Assembly: GCF_002896965.1 (NCBI RefSeq)
Contig: NZ_LYMM01000051.1
Location: 124,001-188,000 of the forward strand
Reading direction: 5' to 3'
DNA length: 64,000 bases
From: Novosphingobium guangzhouense
GTDB taxonomy: Bacteria; Pseudomonadota; Alphaproteobacteria; Sphingomonadales; Sphingomonadaceae
Of the stretch, positions 8,663 through 17,488 are shown one piece after another (positions within the stretch are counted from its first letter, which is position 1; the number at the start of each line of letters is the position of its first letter). The notes under the pieces were generated by a model. That model saw only the letters and a list, made by a program, of their open reading frames with translations, ran no database searches and was not told the origin of the DNA. The translations under genes and the position numbers were made by a program.

Positions 8663-9678
8663 CAGGCGACCTGGATCATCACCTTGCCGAAGTGATCGCC
8701 CGAATGGAGGTAGCCATAAGCCTCACCAGCATCGTCGAAGCCGAACACCTTGTTGACCACCGGCTCCATGCCGTTGATCGCGATGGCGTTCACAAGGCGC
8801 TGCAGCATCGCGCGGCCACCGGCGGCGATGCCGTGGATGGCCAGGTTCTTGCCGATGATGGTGCCGAAGTTGGGCAGCGGATCGCTGACGGTGCCGGCCA
8901 GCGCACCGATGATGGCGATGCGTCCGTTGGGCGCCGCCGCCGCGATCGACTGGCGCAGGGTGGCAAGGCCGCCCGTCTCGACGACGATGTCCGCGCCGTT
9001 GCCGAGCGCGGCGAAGATCGTCTTCTCCCACTCCGGATCGTTGCGGTAATTCACCGTCACGTCGGCGCCGAGTGCGCGAGCCTGCTCCAGCTTTTCGTCG
9101 CTGGACGAAGTGATGGCGACGCGCGCGCCGCACATGCGGGCGATCTGCAGCGCCATGATTGAAACACCGCCAGTGCCGAGCGCGAGAACGCTGTCACCCG
9201 CCTTCACCTTGCCCACTTCGACGATGGCGTTCCACGCAGTCAGCGCTGCACCGGACAGTGCCGCAACCTGACGGTCGGTCAGCGAATCCGGCACCTTCAC
9301 CAGCGCGTGCGCGGGGACCAGAACGTATTCGGCCAGCCATCCGTCATGCGTTACGCCAAGGTCGTGGCCGAAATAGGCGGGCGAGAACGGACCATCAGTC
9401 CAGCTGACGAAGTGCGGCGCGGTGACGCGCTGGCCGATCTCCACACCGGAAACGCCTTCACCCAGACCGGCAACCTCACCGACGCCGTCCGACACCGGCA
9501 CACGGTCTTCGGGGCGAGGCGCGCCATACTTGCTGGAGACGATAAGCAGGTCGCGGTGGTTGAGCGAAACCGCGCGAACCTTGACGAGCACCTGGCCAGG
9601 GCCGGGCTGCGGCACGTCTTTGGTCACTGCGGTCAGCGATGCGATGCCCTGCTGCGAACCGATCGTATAGGCCTTCAC
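8662..9678 (-). CDS. NAD(P)-dependent MDR alcohol dehydrogenase/quinone reductase
   Basis: A 338-residue MDR protein with the nucleotide loop GTGGVS at residues 168-173 and the quinone-reductase-like motif PVSDGVGEVAGLGEGV (about 61-76). The cysteine cluster and catalytic zinc ligands of classical alcohol dehydrogenases are missing, so it is likely a zinc-free enone or quinone reductase. It starts the two-gene unit MDR-PrpD. The 85 bases upstream, up to the GntR stop, contain the AT-rich stretch TTTTTGTATCGTACCTATAAC, a candidate promoter/operator. Confidence 0.85.
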   Translation of the reverse strand: MKAYTIGSQQGIASLTAVTKDVPQPGPGQVLVKVRAVSLNHRDLLIVSSKYGAPRPEDRVPVSDGVGEVAGLGEGVSGVEIGQRVTAPHFVSWTDGPFSPAYFGHDLGVTHDGWLAEYVLVPAHALVKVPDSLTDRQVAALSGAALTAWNAIVEVGKVKAGDSVLALGTGGVSIMALQIARMCGARVAITSSSDEKLEQARALGADVTVNYRNDPEWEKTIFAALGNGADIVVETGGLATLRQSIAAAAPNGRIAIIGALAGTVSDPLPNFGTIIGKNLAIHGIAAGGRAMLQRLVNAIAINGMEPVVNKVFGFDDAGEAYGYLHSGDHFGKVMIQVA

Positions 9679-9763
9679 GATACCCCCAAGCGTTGAATGA
9701 TGCTTTTTGTATCGTACCTATAACAATAACGGTGCGCAAGCGCCGGGTCGCGCGATCGGCGGC

Positions 9764-10507
9764 TCAATTAACCGCGTAGCGGGTTCCGTGAAGATCGAGC
9801 CGGATCGTGAACTTGTCCGAACGATAATGCGCATAAGTCAGCAGAAACGGTCGTTCGCTGGCATCGTAGCTGGTCCGGTTGATCCGCAGCAGCGCGGCCA
9901 GCGGGGCAATCTCCAGCGCCTGTGCCAGTTGCGGATCGGCCTGAAGCGCGCCGATCGTCTGGTCCGCATGGACCGCCTTGTACCCCGCGTCGGCCAACAG
10001 CTGCAGGATCGGCCCCTTGGCCAGATTGCCCGGCGTGATCAGCGGCGCCAGATCGCCCGGCACGTAGCTGACGACATAGCCGATCGGCGTCCCGTCGAGG
10101 TATCGAATACGCACCGCACGGATCACGTCCTCCCCGGCATCCACCTGCAACGCGGCGGCGACGGTGGGGTTCGGCTTTTCCCGGTTCACTTCGATCACAT
10201 TGACCGTGGTGCCGCTTCCCAGCGCCATCAGCGAATCCATGGCCTGATCGATGTCCGCCTCGATCGGCTTGGCAGGGCTCTTGAAGATGACCGTCGTGCC
10301 CAGTCGTCGCTTGCGCTCGACATAGCGCTGCTCGGCCAGTTCGTTCAGCACCCGGCGCGCGGTAATGCGTGATACGCCGAAAAGCTCGGCCAGTTCATGC
10401 TCGGTCGGCATCGCGCTGCCGAAGGGGCGCTGGCCGCTGAGTATCTCATCACGCAATTGCAGGTAGATCTGATAATAGAGCGGCACTGCAGCGTCGCGAT
10501 CGACCAC
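9764..10507 (-). CDS. GntR family regulator (HutC/UTRA type)
   Basis: A GTG start at 10507 is chosen because GGGAG lies seven bases upstream and the protein then begins just before VPLYYQIYLQLRDEILSG, the usual start of GntR winged-helix domains; longer open-frame extensions are not supported. The 247-residue product has the helix-turn-helix (PTEHELAELFGVSRITARRVL) and a C-terminal UTRA-like ligand domain (VIRAVRIRYLDGTPIGYVVSYVP). HutC-type regulators are usually repressors released by a pathway metabolite. It is the only GntR gene in the island and so a candidate for control of the nearby palindromes. Confidence 0.85.
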   Translation of the reverse strand: MVDRDAAVPLYYQIYLQLRDEILSGQRPFGSAMPTEHELAELFGVSRITARRVLNELAEQRYVERKRRLGTTVIFKSPAKPIEADIDQAMDSLMALGSGTTVNVIEVNREKPNPTVAAALQVDAGEDVIRAVRIRYLDGTPIGYVVSYVPGDLAPLITPGNLAKGPILQLLADAGYKAVHADQTIGALQADPQLAQALEIAPLAALLRINRTSYDASERPFLLTYAHYRSDKFTIRLDLHGTRYAVN

Positions 10508-10632
10508 CCCGATACTCCCGAACTTTACACGATGGCAATGCGCGGACTGCGCAAGCCTGATCGTCAAACCTCGCGTAGATATGTCAATTGTGTAGAGCAC
10601 GGCAAATTCGCCAGGCGAAAAAGTCGGGCAAG

Positions 10633-10660
10633 AAAAAGGGGCACCCAAGCGCCCCTTTTC
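10633..10660 (-). terminator. Rho-independent terminator of the TonB receptor gene
   Basis: On the minus strand the sequence AAAAGGGGC, an 8-base loop, GCCCCTTTTT forms a stable stem ending in a T-run, 23 bases after the stop of the TonB receptor gene. This is the clearest intrinsic terminator in the window. It separates the receptor from the GntR gene downstream. Confidence 0.85.
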
Positions 10661-10682
10661 CTTTCGTACTTTCCGGTAACGC

Positions 10683-12959
10683 TCAGAACTTGAACCAGAC
10701 GCTGCCGGTGAAGCGGCGCGGATCGCCCGGAAACAGCGACAGGAAGTTCGCGGTGATCGTCTCCTGCTTGGTCAAGTTGGTCACCCCGAACGATGCGCCA
10801 AAGCTGCCGTCGTTCTGCTCATAGGATACCTTGAGATCCACGAAATCCTCGCGCGGGGCCGCCGCAGTGTTGAGGACTGCGATGTAGTACGAGGAATTGT
10901 GGCGGTACGATCCGATCAGCTTGACGGCGCCGTCCAGCGCATCGACCGGGATGGTATACGTTGCGCCGCCGGTGAACTGGAATGTCGGCGTGCGCACCGG
11001 CCGGGTATCGGTGGAGATCTGCAGCGCTTCCGACACGTCCGGCAGGATCACGACCGACGAATATTCGCCGTGCGAAAGCGAACCGTTGGCGAAGAATTCG
11101 AAGTTGCGAACCGGTGCGAAGACAGTCTCGAATTCAAGGCCGTAATCCACCAGCGTACCGGCATTGCGCGCAAGGCTGACGATAACCGTCTCGCCCGGCG
11201 GCACGATGCCCGAAGTGATCTGCAGGTTCCTGGTCCGCGCGTAATAGCCGTTCAGGTTGATGCGTACCTTGCGGTCGAACAGTTCGGACTTGATGCCGCC
11301 TTCGTAGGACCAGGTCACTTCCGGATCGAACGCCAGCACGCGGGTCGCCACGGCGGCATTGCCGTTCCAGCCGCCCGACTTGAAGCCGTTCGTCGCCGAG
11401 GCGTAGAGCATGACCGAGGGCGAGAGCTTGTAATTGATGGCAAAGCGCGGGGTCACGCGGTTCTGCGTCAGCTTAAGCGGGATGCCCGCCGCGCGCACAT
11501 CGCCGCTGTTGAAACCGAAGCCGGGGAAGCGCTCTGAATCGAAATATTCGATCGTCTTCTTCTCGTAAGTGTAGCGCGCACCCACGGTCAGGGTCAGGTC
11601 CGGAACGACCTCATAGTCGCCCTGAAGGTATCCGGCTACCGTTTCCACCTGCTGTCGGAAGTGGCGATCCTGCAGGAGATTGAAATCCGTCGCGGTCGCC
11701 GCACCCTGGAAGTCGGCGGAGGCGAGATGGTTGACCTCGCGCAGATAGAACAGGCCGGCTACGTACTTCAGCTTGTCGTCCAGCGCCTCGCCGGTCCACT
11801 TCAGTTCGGTCGAAACCTGGTGATTCTTGATCTTGTCCGCCAGGATATACGCGGCATAGACGTTGGTGGTCGTGCCGTTGTAGTTGTTGATGTAACCCTG
11901 TTCCTGTTCGCGATACCCCGCGATCAGTTCCAGATTGCCCGCATCGGTGTTCCAGTTGACATCGGCCGTCGCCGCATAGCTGTCCGTCAGCGAACAGTTA
12001 CCGCTTACCGTGGTCAGCAGGATGTTCACCGGATCGCCCTTGCAGTTGCCTTCGGGCAACGCATTGCGGGTGTTGTAGAAATCGGGCGTAGTCGTCGTCT
12101 TGTAACGGTCCGATGCGATCGGCGCGGCATAGACGCCAAGGTAAGTGCCGGTGTTGCGGGTATATTCGCCCGACAGGTCGATGGTCAGATCGTCTGTCGG
12201 CAGGAACCGCAGGTCGCCGCGAAAGCCATAGTTACGTTCACCGTTCAGTCGGTCCCCGGTCGTGACGTTCTTTAGGTAGCCCTCGTCGTAGACGTAGTAG
12301 GCCGACCACTTCGTCAGCACCCGTTCGCTCACCGGCAGATCCACGGTGGCCTTGGCGGTGACGCGGTCATACGAACCGTAAGTCGCCTCGAACTTGCCGC
12401 CGAACTGGTCCGATGGCTTCTTCATGATCACCGAGACGGCACCACCCGTGGTGTTGCGGCCGAACAGCGTGCCCTGCGGGCCGCGGAGCACTTCGACACG
12501 GCCAACATCGAAGAACTGGTAGTTGTTGGCGTTCTGCCGCGCGACGTAGACGTTGTCGACGTAAGTGCCGACAGGCGGGTCGAAGGTGGCAACCGACTGG
12601 CTGTTGCCAAGCCCACGCAGATAATAGGCGTTCGCGGTGCCAAGGCCCGCATTGTGCGTGGCGATCATGCCGGGAACCAGCTGCGCGGTCTTGATCGCGT
12701 CGTTCAGGTTGAGGTTGCGGATCGTCTCTTCGCTGAAAGCGGTCACTGCCACCGGAACGTCCTGCAGGCGCTCGGGACGGCGCTGCGCGGTGACGATGAT
12801 GTCGCTGCCGAGATTGCCTGCGGGCTGGGCATTGGCCTGTGCGTTGGTCTGGGCGTCGGTGCCCTGTGCCTCCTGCGCATGGACAGTCGTGGCAGTGATG
12901 GCCAGCAGCGCTGCAGCGCCCAGAAAGCGCGCACGAATACCCCTCGTCGAATCAAGCAT
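10683..12959 (-). CDS. TonB-dependent receptor
   Basis: A 758-residue outer-membrane receptor. A signal peptide (hydrophobic run ending TTVHAQ, about residues 10-29) is followed by a Gln/Ala/Asn-rich linker, the TonB-box-like SDIIVTAQRRPERLQDVPVA, the plug (VEVLRGPQGTLFGRNTTGGAV) and a barrel ending in VWFKF. This is the layout of sphingomonad receptors for plant- or xenobiotic-derived compounds. Position next to an MFS carrier and the FAD oxidase operon suggests it imports the substrate of the island. The upstream gap carries a near-palindrome. Confidence 0.92.
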   Translation of the reverse strand: MLDSTRGIRARFLGAAALLAITATTVHAQEAQGTDAQTNAQANAQPAGNLGSDIIVTAQRRPERLQDVPVAVTAFSEETIRNLNLNDAIKTAQLVPGMIATHNAGLGTANAYYLRGLGNSQSVATFDPPVGTYVDNVYVARQNANNYQFFDVGRVEVLRGPQGTLFGRNTTGGAVSVIMKKPSDQFGGKFEATYGSYDRVTAKATVDLPVSERVLTKWSAYYVYDEGYLKNVTTGDRLNGERNYGFRGDLRFLPTDDLTIDLSGEYTRNTGTYLGVYAAPIASDRYKTTTTPDFYNTRNALPEGNCKGDPVNILLTTVSGNCSLTDSYAATADVNWNTDAGNLELIAGYREQEQGYINNYNGTTTNVYAAYILADKIKNHQVSTELKWTGEALDDKLKYVAGLFYLREVNHLASADFQGAATATDFNLLQDRHFRQQVETVAGYLQGDYEVVPDLTLTVGARYTYEKKTIEYFDSERFPGFGFNSGDVRAAGIPLKLTQNRVTPRFAINYKLSPSVMLYASATNGFKSGGWNGNAAVATRVLAFDPEVTWSYEGGIKSELFDRKVRINLNGYYARTRNLQITSGIVPPGETVIVSLARNAGTLVDYGLEFETVFAPVRNFEFFANGSLSHGEYSSVVILPDVSEALQISTDTRPVRTPTFQFTGGATYTIPVDALDGAVKLIGSYRHNSSYYIAVLNTAAAPREDFVDLKVSYEQNDGSFGASFGVTNLTKQETITANFLSLFPGDPRRFTGSVWFKF

Positions 12960-13033
12960 GACGACTCCTCATTTTCTGTCCTGGAACCTTGGAACGCGGG
13001 CGCATCCTGCCGCCGCCGCTGCGAACTTATTTG

Positions 13034-13052
13034 TTATGCATTGATGACATAA
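13034..13052. promoter_or_regulatory. Near-palindrome upstream of TonB receptor
   Basis: TTATGCATTGATGACATAA has complementary ends (TTATG/CATAA) and lies 75 bases upstream of the receptor start. Its complement contains TTATGTCAT, resembling ATATGTCAT at 6042 and GATATGTCAA at 10578 upstream of the GntR gene. It may be an operator of a common regulator; no experiment or alignment supports this yet. Confidence 0.35.
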
Positions 13053-13143
13053 TAGATTGCGCGCTGTGTCAACCCGCCATTTCAATCCTGTGTCGATTTA
13101 CATCAAAGCTGGGGTCGGAAAGTCACAGGAGGGATGAAAGTCG

Positions 13144-14406
13144 TTATTTTTCATGTAGTTTCGGATAAGCCCCCATCGCCAGCAGCAGCACGGCGCCGAC
13201 AATCAGGCATGCAGAGCCTGTCCGCAGGGCAATCGTGTAATTGCCGATCGTATCGAAGGCATAACCAAAGACCACAGGCCCCAGACCGCCCGCAAAAGCG
13301 ATCACTGCATAGAAACAGCCATAGATCGCCCCATAGTGCCGCTGCCCGAAGAAGCGGCTGATCAGATAGGCCAGCAGATCGAATTCGAACCCCGCACCAA
13401 AGCCGAGCGATATGACCGCCAGTGTCGCGGTGAGAGGCGACAGCGCCGAACTTGTCAGCAACCAGCAGCCCAACGCCGGGAAACCGAGGATGACAAGCGC
13501 GATCAGCGGCGCCCAGAACCGGTCGAGCAGCCAGCCGCCGATCAGTCTTCCGGCGATCACAGACAGCCCGAAAGCGGCGGTAATCTCGCCGATCTGGGGC
13601 AGCGTGAAAGCGCGGGTCTTGAGGATGTTCTCAAGGTTGGGCGTCGGCGCGGTGAGCGCGAAGGCGATGAACAGGAATGCCCCCGCCATGATCCAGAGCC
13701 GTCGGTCGCGCGCGGCCTCGGCCAGCGTCAGTCCGGGCTGGGGTACGACTTCGACGACATTGACCGTCTTGCCTGGAACCGTGGCGCCACGCGCCATTTC
13801 GCGGAAAAGCAGCGCCACCACGGGCAGACCGACGACGATAGGCAGACAGCCGACCACGACGACCGCCGTGCGCCAGCCATACGTCTCGATCAGATGGGCG
13901 CAGAGCGGCTTGATGATGAATCCGGTGATGCCCGTGCCGCAGCTTGCAAGGCCCAGCGCCATGCCGCGCCACTTGTCGAACCACTGCGTCACCACGCGCG
14001 TCCAGGTTGCGGACAGGGTGCCGACACCCAGCACCGCCATGATTACCCATTGCGCATAATACAAAGTCAGTGACCCGTTGCTAAGCGCCAGGCTCATGAA
14101 CGAGAGGCCGAACAGGGGTAGCGATACGAGCGCGACAGGCCGCGCGCCGAACCGATCGATGGCGATCCCGGCAAGCGGGCTGGCAATCATGACCACGCCC
14201 GACTGCACCGTGATGCTGGCCATCAACGCGGCAAAGCTCCAGCCGAATTCGGCGGAAAGCTGCGGTGCAAGCATGCCGATGGTGTAGAACGGAATGGGGC
14301 TGAGCCCCAGCGCCACCCCGACCATCGCGGCAACCACAACCGCCCACCCTCGCGGGTCGTCGGGGCGCGGGGCAGGACGCGAAAAGTCACTCTGGCGCAT
14401 CTTCAC
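13144..14406 (-). CDS. MFS transporter (monocarboxylate/oxalate-formate-like)
   Basis: A 420-residue inner-membrane protein with about 12 hydrophobic segments. The loop between helices 2 and 3 has DRFGARPVAL, the MFS signature, and helix 4 has RVVTQWFDKWRGMALGLASCGTGIT, as in the oxalate/formate and monocarboxylate branch. It probably carries an organic acid into the cell. It is divergent from the tandem hydrolase operon, with the palindrome at 14456-14471 between them, so both may share regulation. Confidence 0.85.
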   Translation of the reverse strand: MKMRQSDFSRPAPRPDDPRGWAVVVAAMVGVALGLSPIPFYTIGMLAPQLSAEFGWSFAALMASITVQSGVVMIASPLAGIAIDRFGARPVALVSLPLFGLSFMSLALSNGSLTLYYAQWVIMAVLGVGTLSATWTRVVTQWFDKWRGMALGLASCGTGITGFIIKPLCAHLIETYGWRTAVVVVGCLPIVVGLPVVALLFREMARGATVPGKTVNVVEVVPQPGLTLAEAARDRRLWIMAGAFLFIAFALTAPTPNLENILKTRAFTLPQIGEITAAFGLSVIAGRLIGGWLLDRFWAPLIALVILGFPALGCWLLTSSALSPLTATLAVISLGFGAGFEFDLLAYLISRFFGQRHYGAIYGCFYAVIAFAGGLGPVVFGYAFDTIGNYTIALRTGSACLIVGAVLLLAMGAYPKLHEK

Positions 14407-14455
14407 TCGGTTCGATCTCCGGGCTGGACAACCCGATTTTTATCGATCACGAATA

Positions 14456-14471
14456 GATATATGTCTATATC
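14456..14471. promoter_or_regulatory. Perfect palindromic operator GATATA-N4-TATATC
   Basis: GATATATGTCTATATC is a perfect inverted repeat with a four-base spacer, in the 85-base divergent promoter between the MFS gene (13144-14406) and the tandem hydrolase gene. It ends 20 bases before the hydrolase ATG. The same arms and spacing occur at 23214-23229. The size and symmetry fit a dimeric repressor; the GntR protein at 9764-10507 is a candidate. Confidence 0.6.
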
Positions 14472-14491
14472 AAAATGAGGGTCACAGCGTC

Positions 14492-16162
14492 ATGTCCTCC
14501 CGGCAACCCGCCGCCGCTTCCGCATCCACCAGGATCGCCCGGCGCTACGTCGACGTCCGGGGACGGCGCGTTCACTTGCGTGAAGCTGGAAGCGGCAAGC
14601 CCGTTATCCTGCTGCACGATTCGCCGCGATCTTCGCGCTTGCACCTTGATACGATACGGCTGCTGGCGCCGCATTTCCGGGTCTTTGCACTCGACACGCC
14701 CGGTTATGGCAACTCCGATCCGCTGCACGCAGAGACGCCCGCTATCGGCGACTTCGCTGCGGCTCTGGGCGATGCGCTGGAGGCCCTTGGCCTTGTCGAC
14801 GCACCGATCTACGCGACGCACACCAGCGCCAAGATCGCGCTGGAATATGCGGCCTCCACCGCCCGTCCGCCCGCGCTGATCCTTGATGGCCTGTCCTTCC
14901 CGGAAACGCTGGCCCCGGCCGCATTCATCGACGCCTACATGCGCCCTTTCATCATCGACGCGCATGGTGCCTATATCGCGGCGGAGTGGACCCGCACGCG
15001 CGACATGCTGCGCTGGTTCCCGTGGTTCGCCACGACGACCGCGGGCCGCATGGCTATGGAAACGCCCTCTTCCAAGTGGATCGAGCAGTACACCATCGAC
15101 CTGTTCAGCGCCGGGCCTGACTATTCCGGCGCATATGCTGCTGCCATGCGATACGACTGCGGCTCGGCGCTCCGCGCGATCACGGTCCCCACGCTGGTCG
15201 CCGCCCGCCGAGACGACGTTCTCTACGGCTACCTTGACCGCATCCCGGTGGCCGAAAACCCGGCGCTGAGCATCGAACGGCTCGAAAGCGACCGCACGGC
15301 ATGGGGCGAATGGCTGCTTGCCCGCCTGCACGATGCGGCTGCATCGTCGGCGGAAATCCCGGCTGCTGCACCATCGGCCACTGGCTACATCGACCATGCC
15401 GAGGGCCAGATCCACGTCCTGCGCCGAGGCCCGCAAGGCGACCGTCCGCTGCTGATCCTTGAGGCATCCTCGACGCTGTCCGCAATGGGATGGCAGGACG
15501 CGCTGTGCGCCACCCGTGACACCGTAGTCCCCGACCTGCCCGGCTTCGGCGAATCCGAAGCGCTGGATGATGCCTCTGCAGCCGGCTACGTCGCTGCACT
15601 GGCGACGCTTGCCGCGCATCTTGGCGGCAAGGTGGACGTGCTGGCGATCGGGCCCGCCTCATACCTCGCCCTCGCCTTTGCAGAAACGCAGCCGGGCATG
15701 GTGGGTCAGCTGATCCTCGACGGCGCGACTGACACCGCCGCCGATCCCGCAGCGCTTTGCCCGCCGCTCGCATTCGACATGGCAGGCGGACATCTCCACC
15801 GCGCATGGCACATGCTGCGCGACGGGCAAGTGCAATGGCCCTGGTATTCGGGCACGATCGCCGCGCAGCGCAAGACAGAGCCCGTCCTGGACGGCGAAGC
15901 ACTGCACCGCGCGCTGCTGGGCGTGATCAAGCAGCCCGCCCGCTATGGCGATGCCATGCGCGCGGCATTTTCGTCCGTCGATGCGTCGGCGCGCATCAAG
16001 TGTCCGACGCTGGTATTCACGCGCGAGAACGATCCGTTCTATGCCGCCGCACCGGGCCTTGGCGGTACGAACACCCCACGCCCCGACACCATTGCCGAGG
16101 CAGCCGCGCTGGTCGCACAGTTTCTTGATACGAGCGCCGCCGCAGCGGAGAGCGTGGCGTGA
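14492..16162 (+). CDS. Tandem alpha/beta-hydrolase-fold protein with altered active sites
   Basis: The ATG at 14492 is used, with GAGGG ten bases upstream. The 557-residue product carries two alpha/beta-hydrolase-like domains in one chain (about 18-280 and 290-550), each with the oxyanion/core pattern (LLHDSP and DTPGYGNSD; ILEASS and DLPGFGESE). At the nucleophile elbow, where GxSxG is expected, domain 1 has ATHTS (108-112) and domain 2 has AIGPA (about 384-388). No terminal catalytic His is obvious in either. It may be a non-hydrolytic member or pseudoenzyme. It overlaps the MFS gene by four bases and heads the operon 14492-19910. Confidence 0.75.
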   Translation: MSSRQPAAASASTRIARRYVDVRGRRVHLREAGSGKPVILLHDSPRSSRLHLDTIRLLAPHFRVFALDTPGYGNSDPLHAETPAIGDFAAALGDALEALGLVDAPIYATHTSAKIALEYAASTARPPALILDGLSFPETLAPAAFIDAYMRPFIIDAHGAYIAAEWTRTRDMLRWFPWFATTTAGRMAMETPSSKWIEQYTIDLFSAGPDYSGAYAAAMRYDCGSALRAITVPTLVAARRDDVLYGYLDRIPVAENPALSIERLESDRTAWGEWLLARLHDAAASSAEIPAAAPSATGYIDHAEGQIHVLRRGPQGDRPLLILEASSTLSAMGWQDALCATRDTVVPDLPGFGESEALDDASAAGYVAALATLAAHLGGKVDVLAIGPASYLALAFAETQPGMVGQLILDGATDTAADPAALCPPLAFDMAGGHLHRAWHMLRDGQVQWPWYSGTIAAQRKTEPVLDGEALHRALLGVIKQPARYGDAMRAAFSSVDASARIKCPTLVFTRENDPFYAAAPGLGGTNTPRPDTIAEAAALVAQFLDTSAAAAESVA

Positions 16163-17487
16163 AAGTGGGAGCCTCTCAGGAAGTCTGGCCGGCCCGCGGA
16201 TATGCCTGGTACGTCATCGCGCTGCTGACGCTGGCTTATGCGCTGGCAATCCTCGACCGCGTCTCGATCGCTCTGCTGATCGAGCCGCTGGAACGCAGCC
16301 TTCATCTGAACGACACGCAATTCGGGCTGCTGCAGGGCATGGCCTTCAGCATGGTCTACAGCCTGCTCGGCCTGCCGCTGGGTATGCTCTGCGACAGGTC
16401 GCGTCGCGTGCCGGTTCTGGTCGGTGGCCTGACGGTGTGGAGCCTTGCCACCGTATGCTGTTCGTTCGCCTCCAACTTCGAACAACTGTTCATGGCCCGT
16501 ATGATGGTGGGCGTGGGCGAAGCAGCGCTGGTGCCGGTCGCAACCTCGCTGATCGCGGACTACTTCGCGCCGGATGTGCGCCCGCGCGCTTATGGCGTGT
16601 TCGTTGTTGGCAGCTCTATCGGCACGGCGGCGGCCATGGCGCTGAGCGGGTTGTTCATCCGCTGGGCGGACGCGCTGATCGTCGGGCTGCCTTCGCTGTT
16701 CGGGTCGAGCATGCCCTGGCAGATCGTCTTCGTGCTGTGCGGCCTGCCGGGCCTGGTTCTCGCCCTGATCGTGCTGGCAAGCGTGCGCGAACCTTCGCGC
16801 AAGGGGCACGACACGCAAGTGACCAGCATCAGCCTGCGGCCAATCCTGACGCTCTTCGCGCAGCGGCCGGTGGCCTATGGCTGCTTCCTCATCGGGACGG
16901 TGATGAACCTTGTGTGCGTCTATGCCATCGTCGGCTGGTTTCCCGCGCTGTTCATCCGTGCGCACGGGTGGGACGCGGCGCATACCGGCTATGCGCTGGG
17001 CGCGGTGGGCTTTCCGGTGAGCGCCTTTGCCGCCGTCAACAGCGGCTGGGTCATCGCATGGCTGCTGAAACGCGGCCATCGCGATGCACCGGTGCTGGCG
17101 GCGATGGGCTGCGCGGCATCGATGGTACTGTTCGGCACTGCGGCCTGCCTTGTCCCCTCCGGCTGGATGGCGCTGGTGTTCTACGCCCTTAACGCGCTGT
17201 TCCTGAACTGGAACATTTCGGGCGTCTATTCCGGCATTTCCGCGATGACGCCCAATCGGCTGCGCGGGCAGGTGATGGCGATCCACACGATCTGCTCGGG
17301 CCTGATCGCGTTGACGGCGGGCAACTTCATCGTCGGTTTCCTGTCCGACACCGTGTTCACCGGGCCGGGCGGCATAGCATGGGCGCTCGGCATCGTCTTC
17401 TTTGGATGCGGCATGGCCGCTGCGGTCATTCTTGCGGCGGGACGCACTGCGTTCCGTGAGGCGGTGATCGCCAATGAAAGGGAATAG
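16159..17487 (+). CDS. MFS transporter (spinster-like)
   Basis: A GTG start overlaps the preceding stop by four bases (GTGA). The 442-residue product has about 12 membrane segments, with LNDTQFGLLQGMAFSMVYSLLGLPLG and GVGEAALVPVATSLIADYF, the hallmark of spinster-type MFS proteins found in many sphingomonad catabolic clusters. It should move the substrate or a product across the inner membrane. Cotranslation with the tandem hydrolase-fold protein ties it to the same pathway. Its stop codon overlaps the ribosome-binding region of the next gene. Confidence 0.87.
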   Translation: MKVGASQEVWPARGYAWYVIALLTLAYALAILDRVSIALLIEPLERSLHLNDTQFGLLQGMAFSMVYSLLGLPLGMLCDRSRRVPVLVGGLTVWSLATVCCSFASNFEQLFMARMMVGVGEAALVPVATSLIADYFAPDVRPRAYGVFVVGSSIGTAAAMALSGLFIRWADALIVGLPSLFGSSMPWQIVFVLCGLPGLVLALIVLASVREPSRKGHDTQVTSISLRPILTLFAQRPVAYGCFLIGTVMNLVCVYAIVGWFPALFIRAHGWDAAHTGYALGAVGFPVSAFAAVNSGWVIAWLLKRGHRDAPVLAAMGCAASMVLFGTAACLVPSGWMALVFYALNALFLNWNISGVYSGISAMTPNRLRGQVMAIHTICSGLIALTAGNFIVGFLSDTVFTGPGGIAWALGIVFFGCGMAAAVILAAGRTAFREAVIANERE

Positions 17488-17488
17488 C

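Noticed and set aside
9764..10648. Longer GntR start at 10648
   Set aside because: The first 47 residues would overlap the receptor terminator and lie before the normal domain start; the GTG at 10507 has a good ribosome site.
14294..14491. N-terminal extension of the tandem hydrolase gene
   Set aside because: It lies antisense in the divergent MFS gene and across the operator; the ATG at 14492 has a ribosome site.
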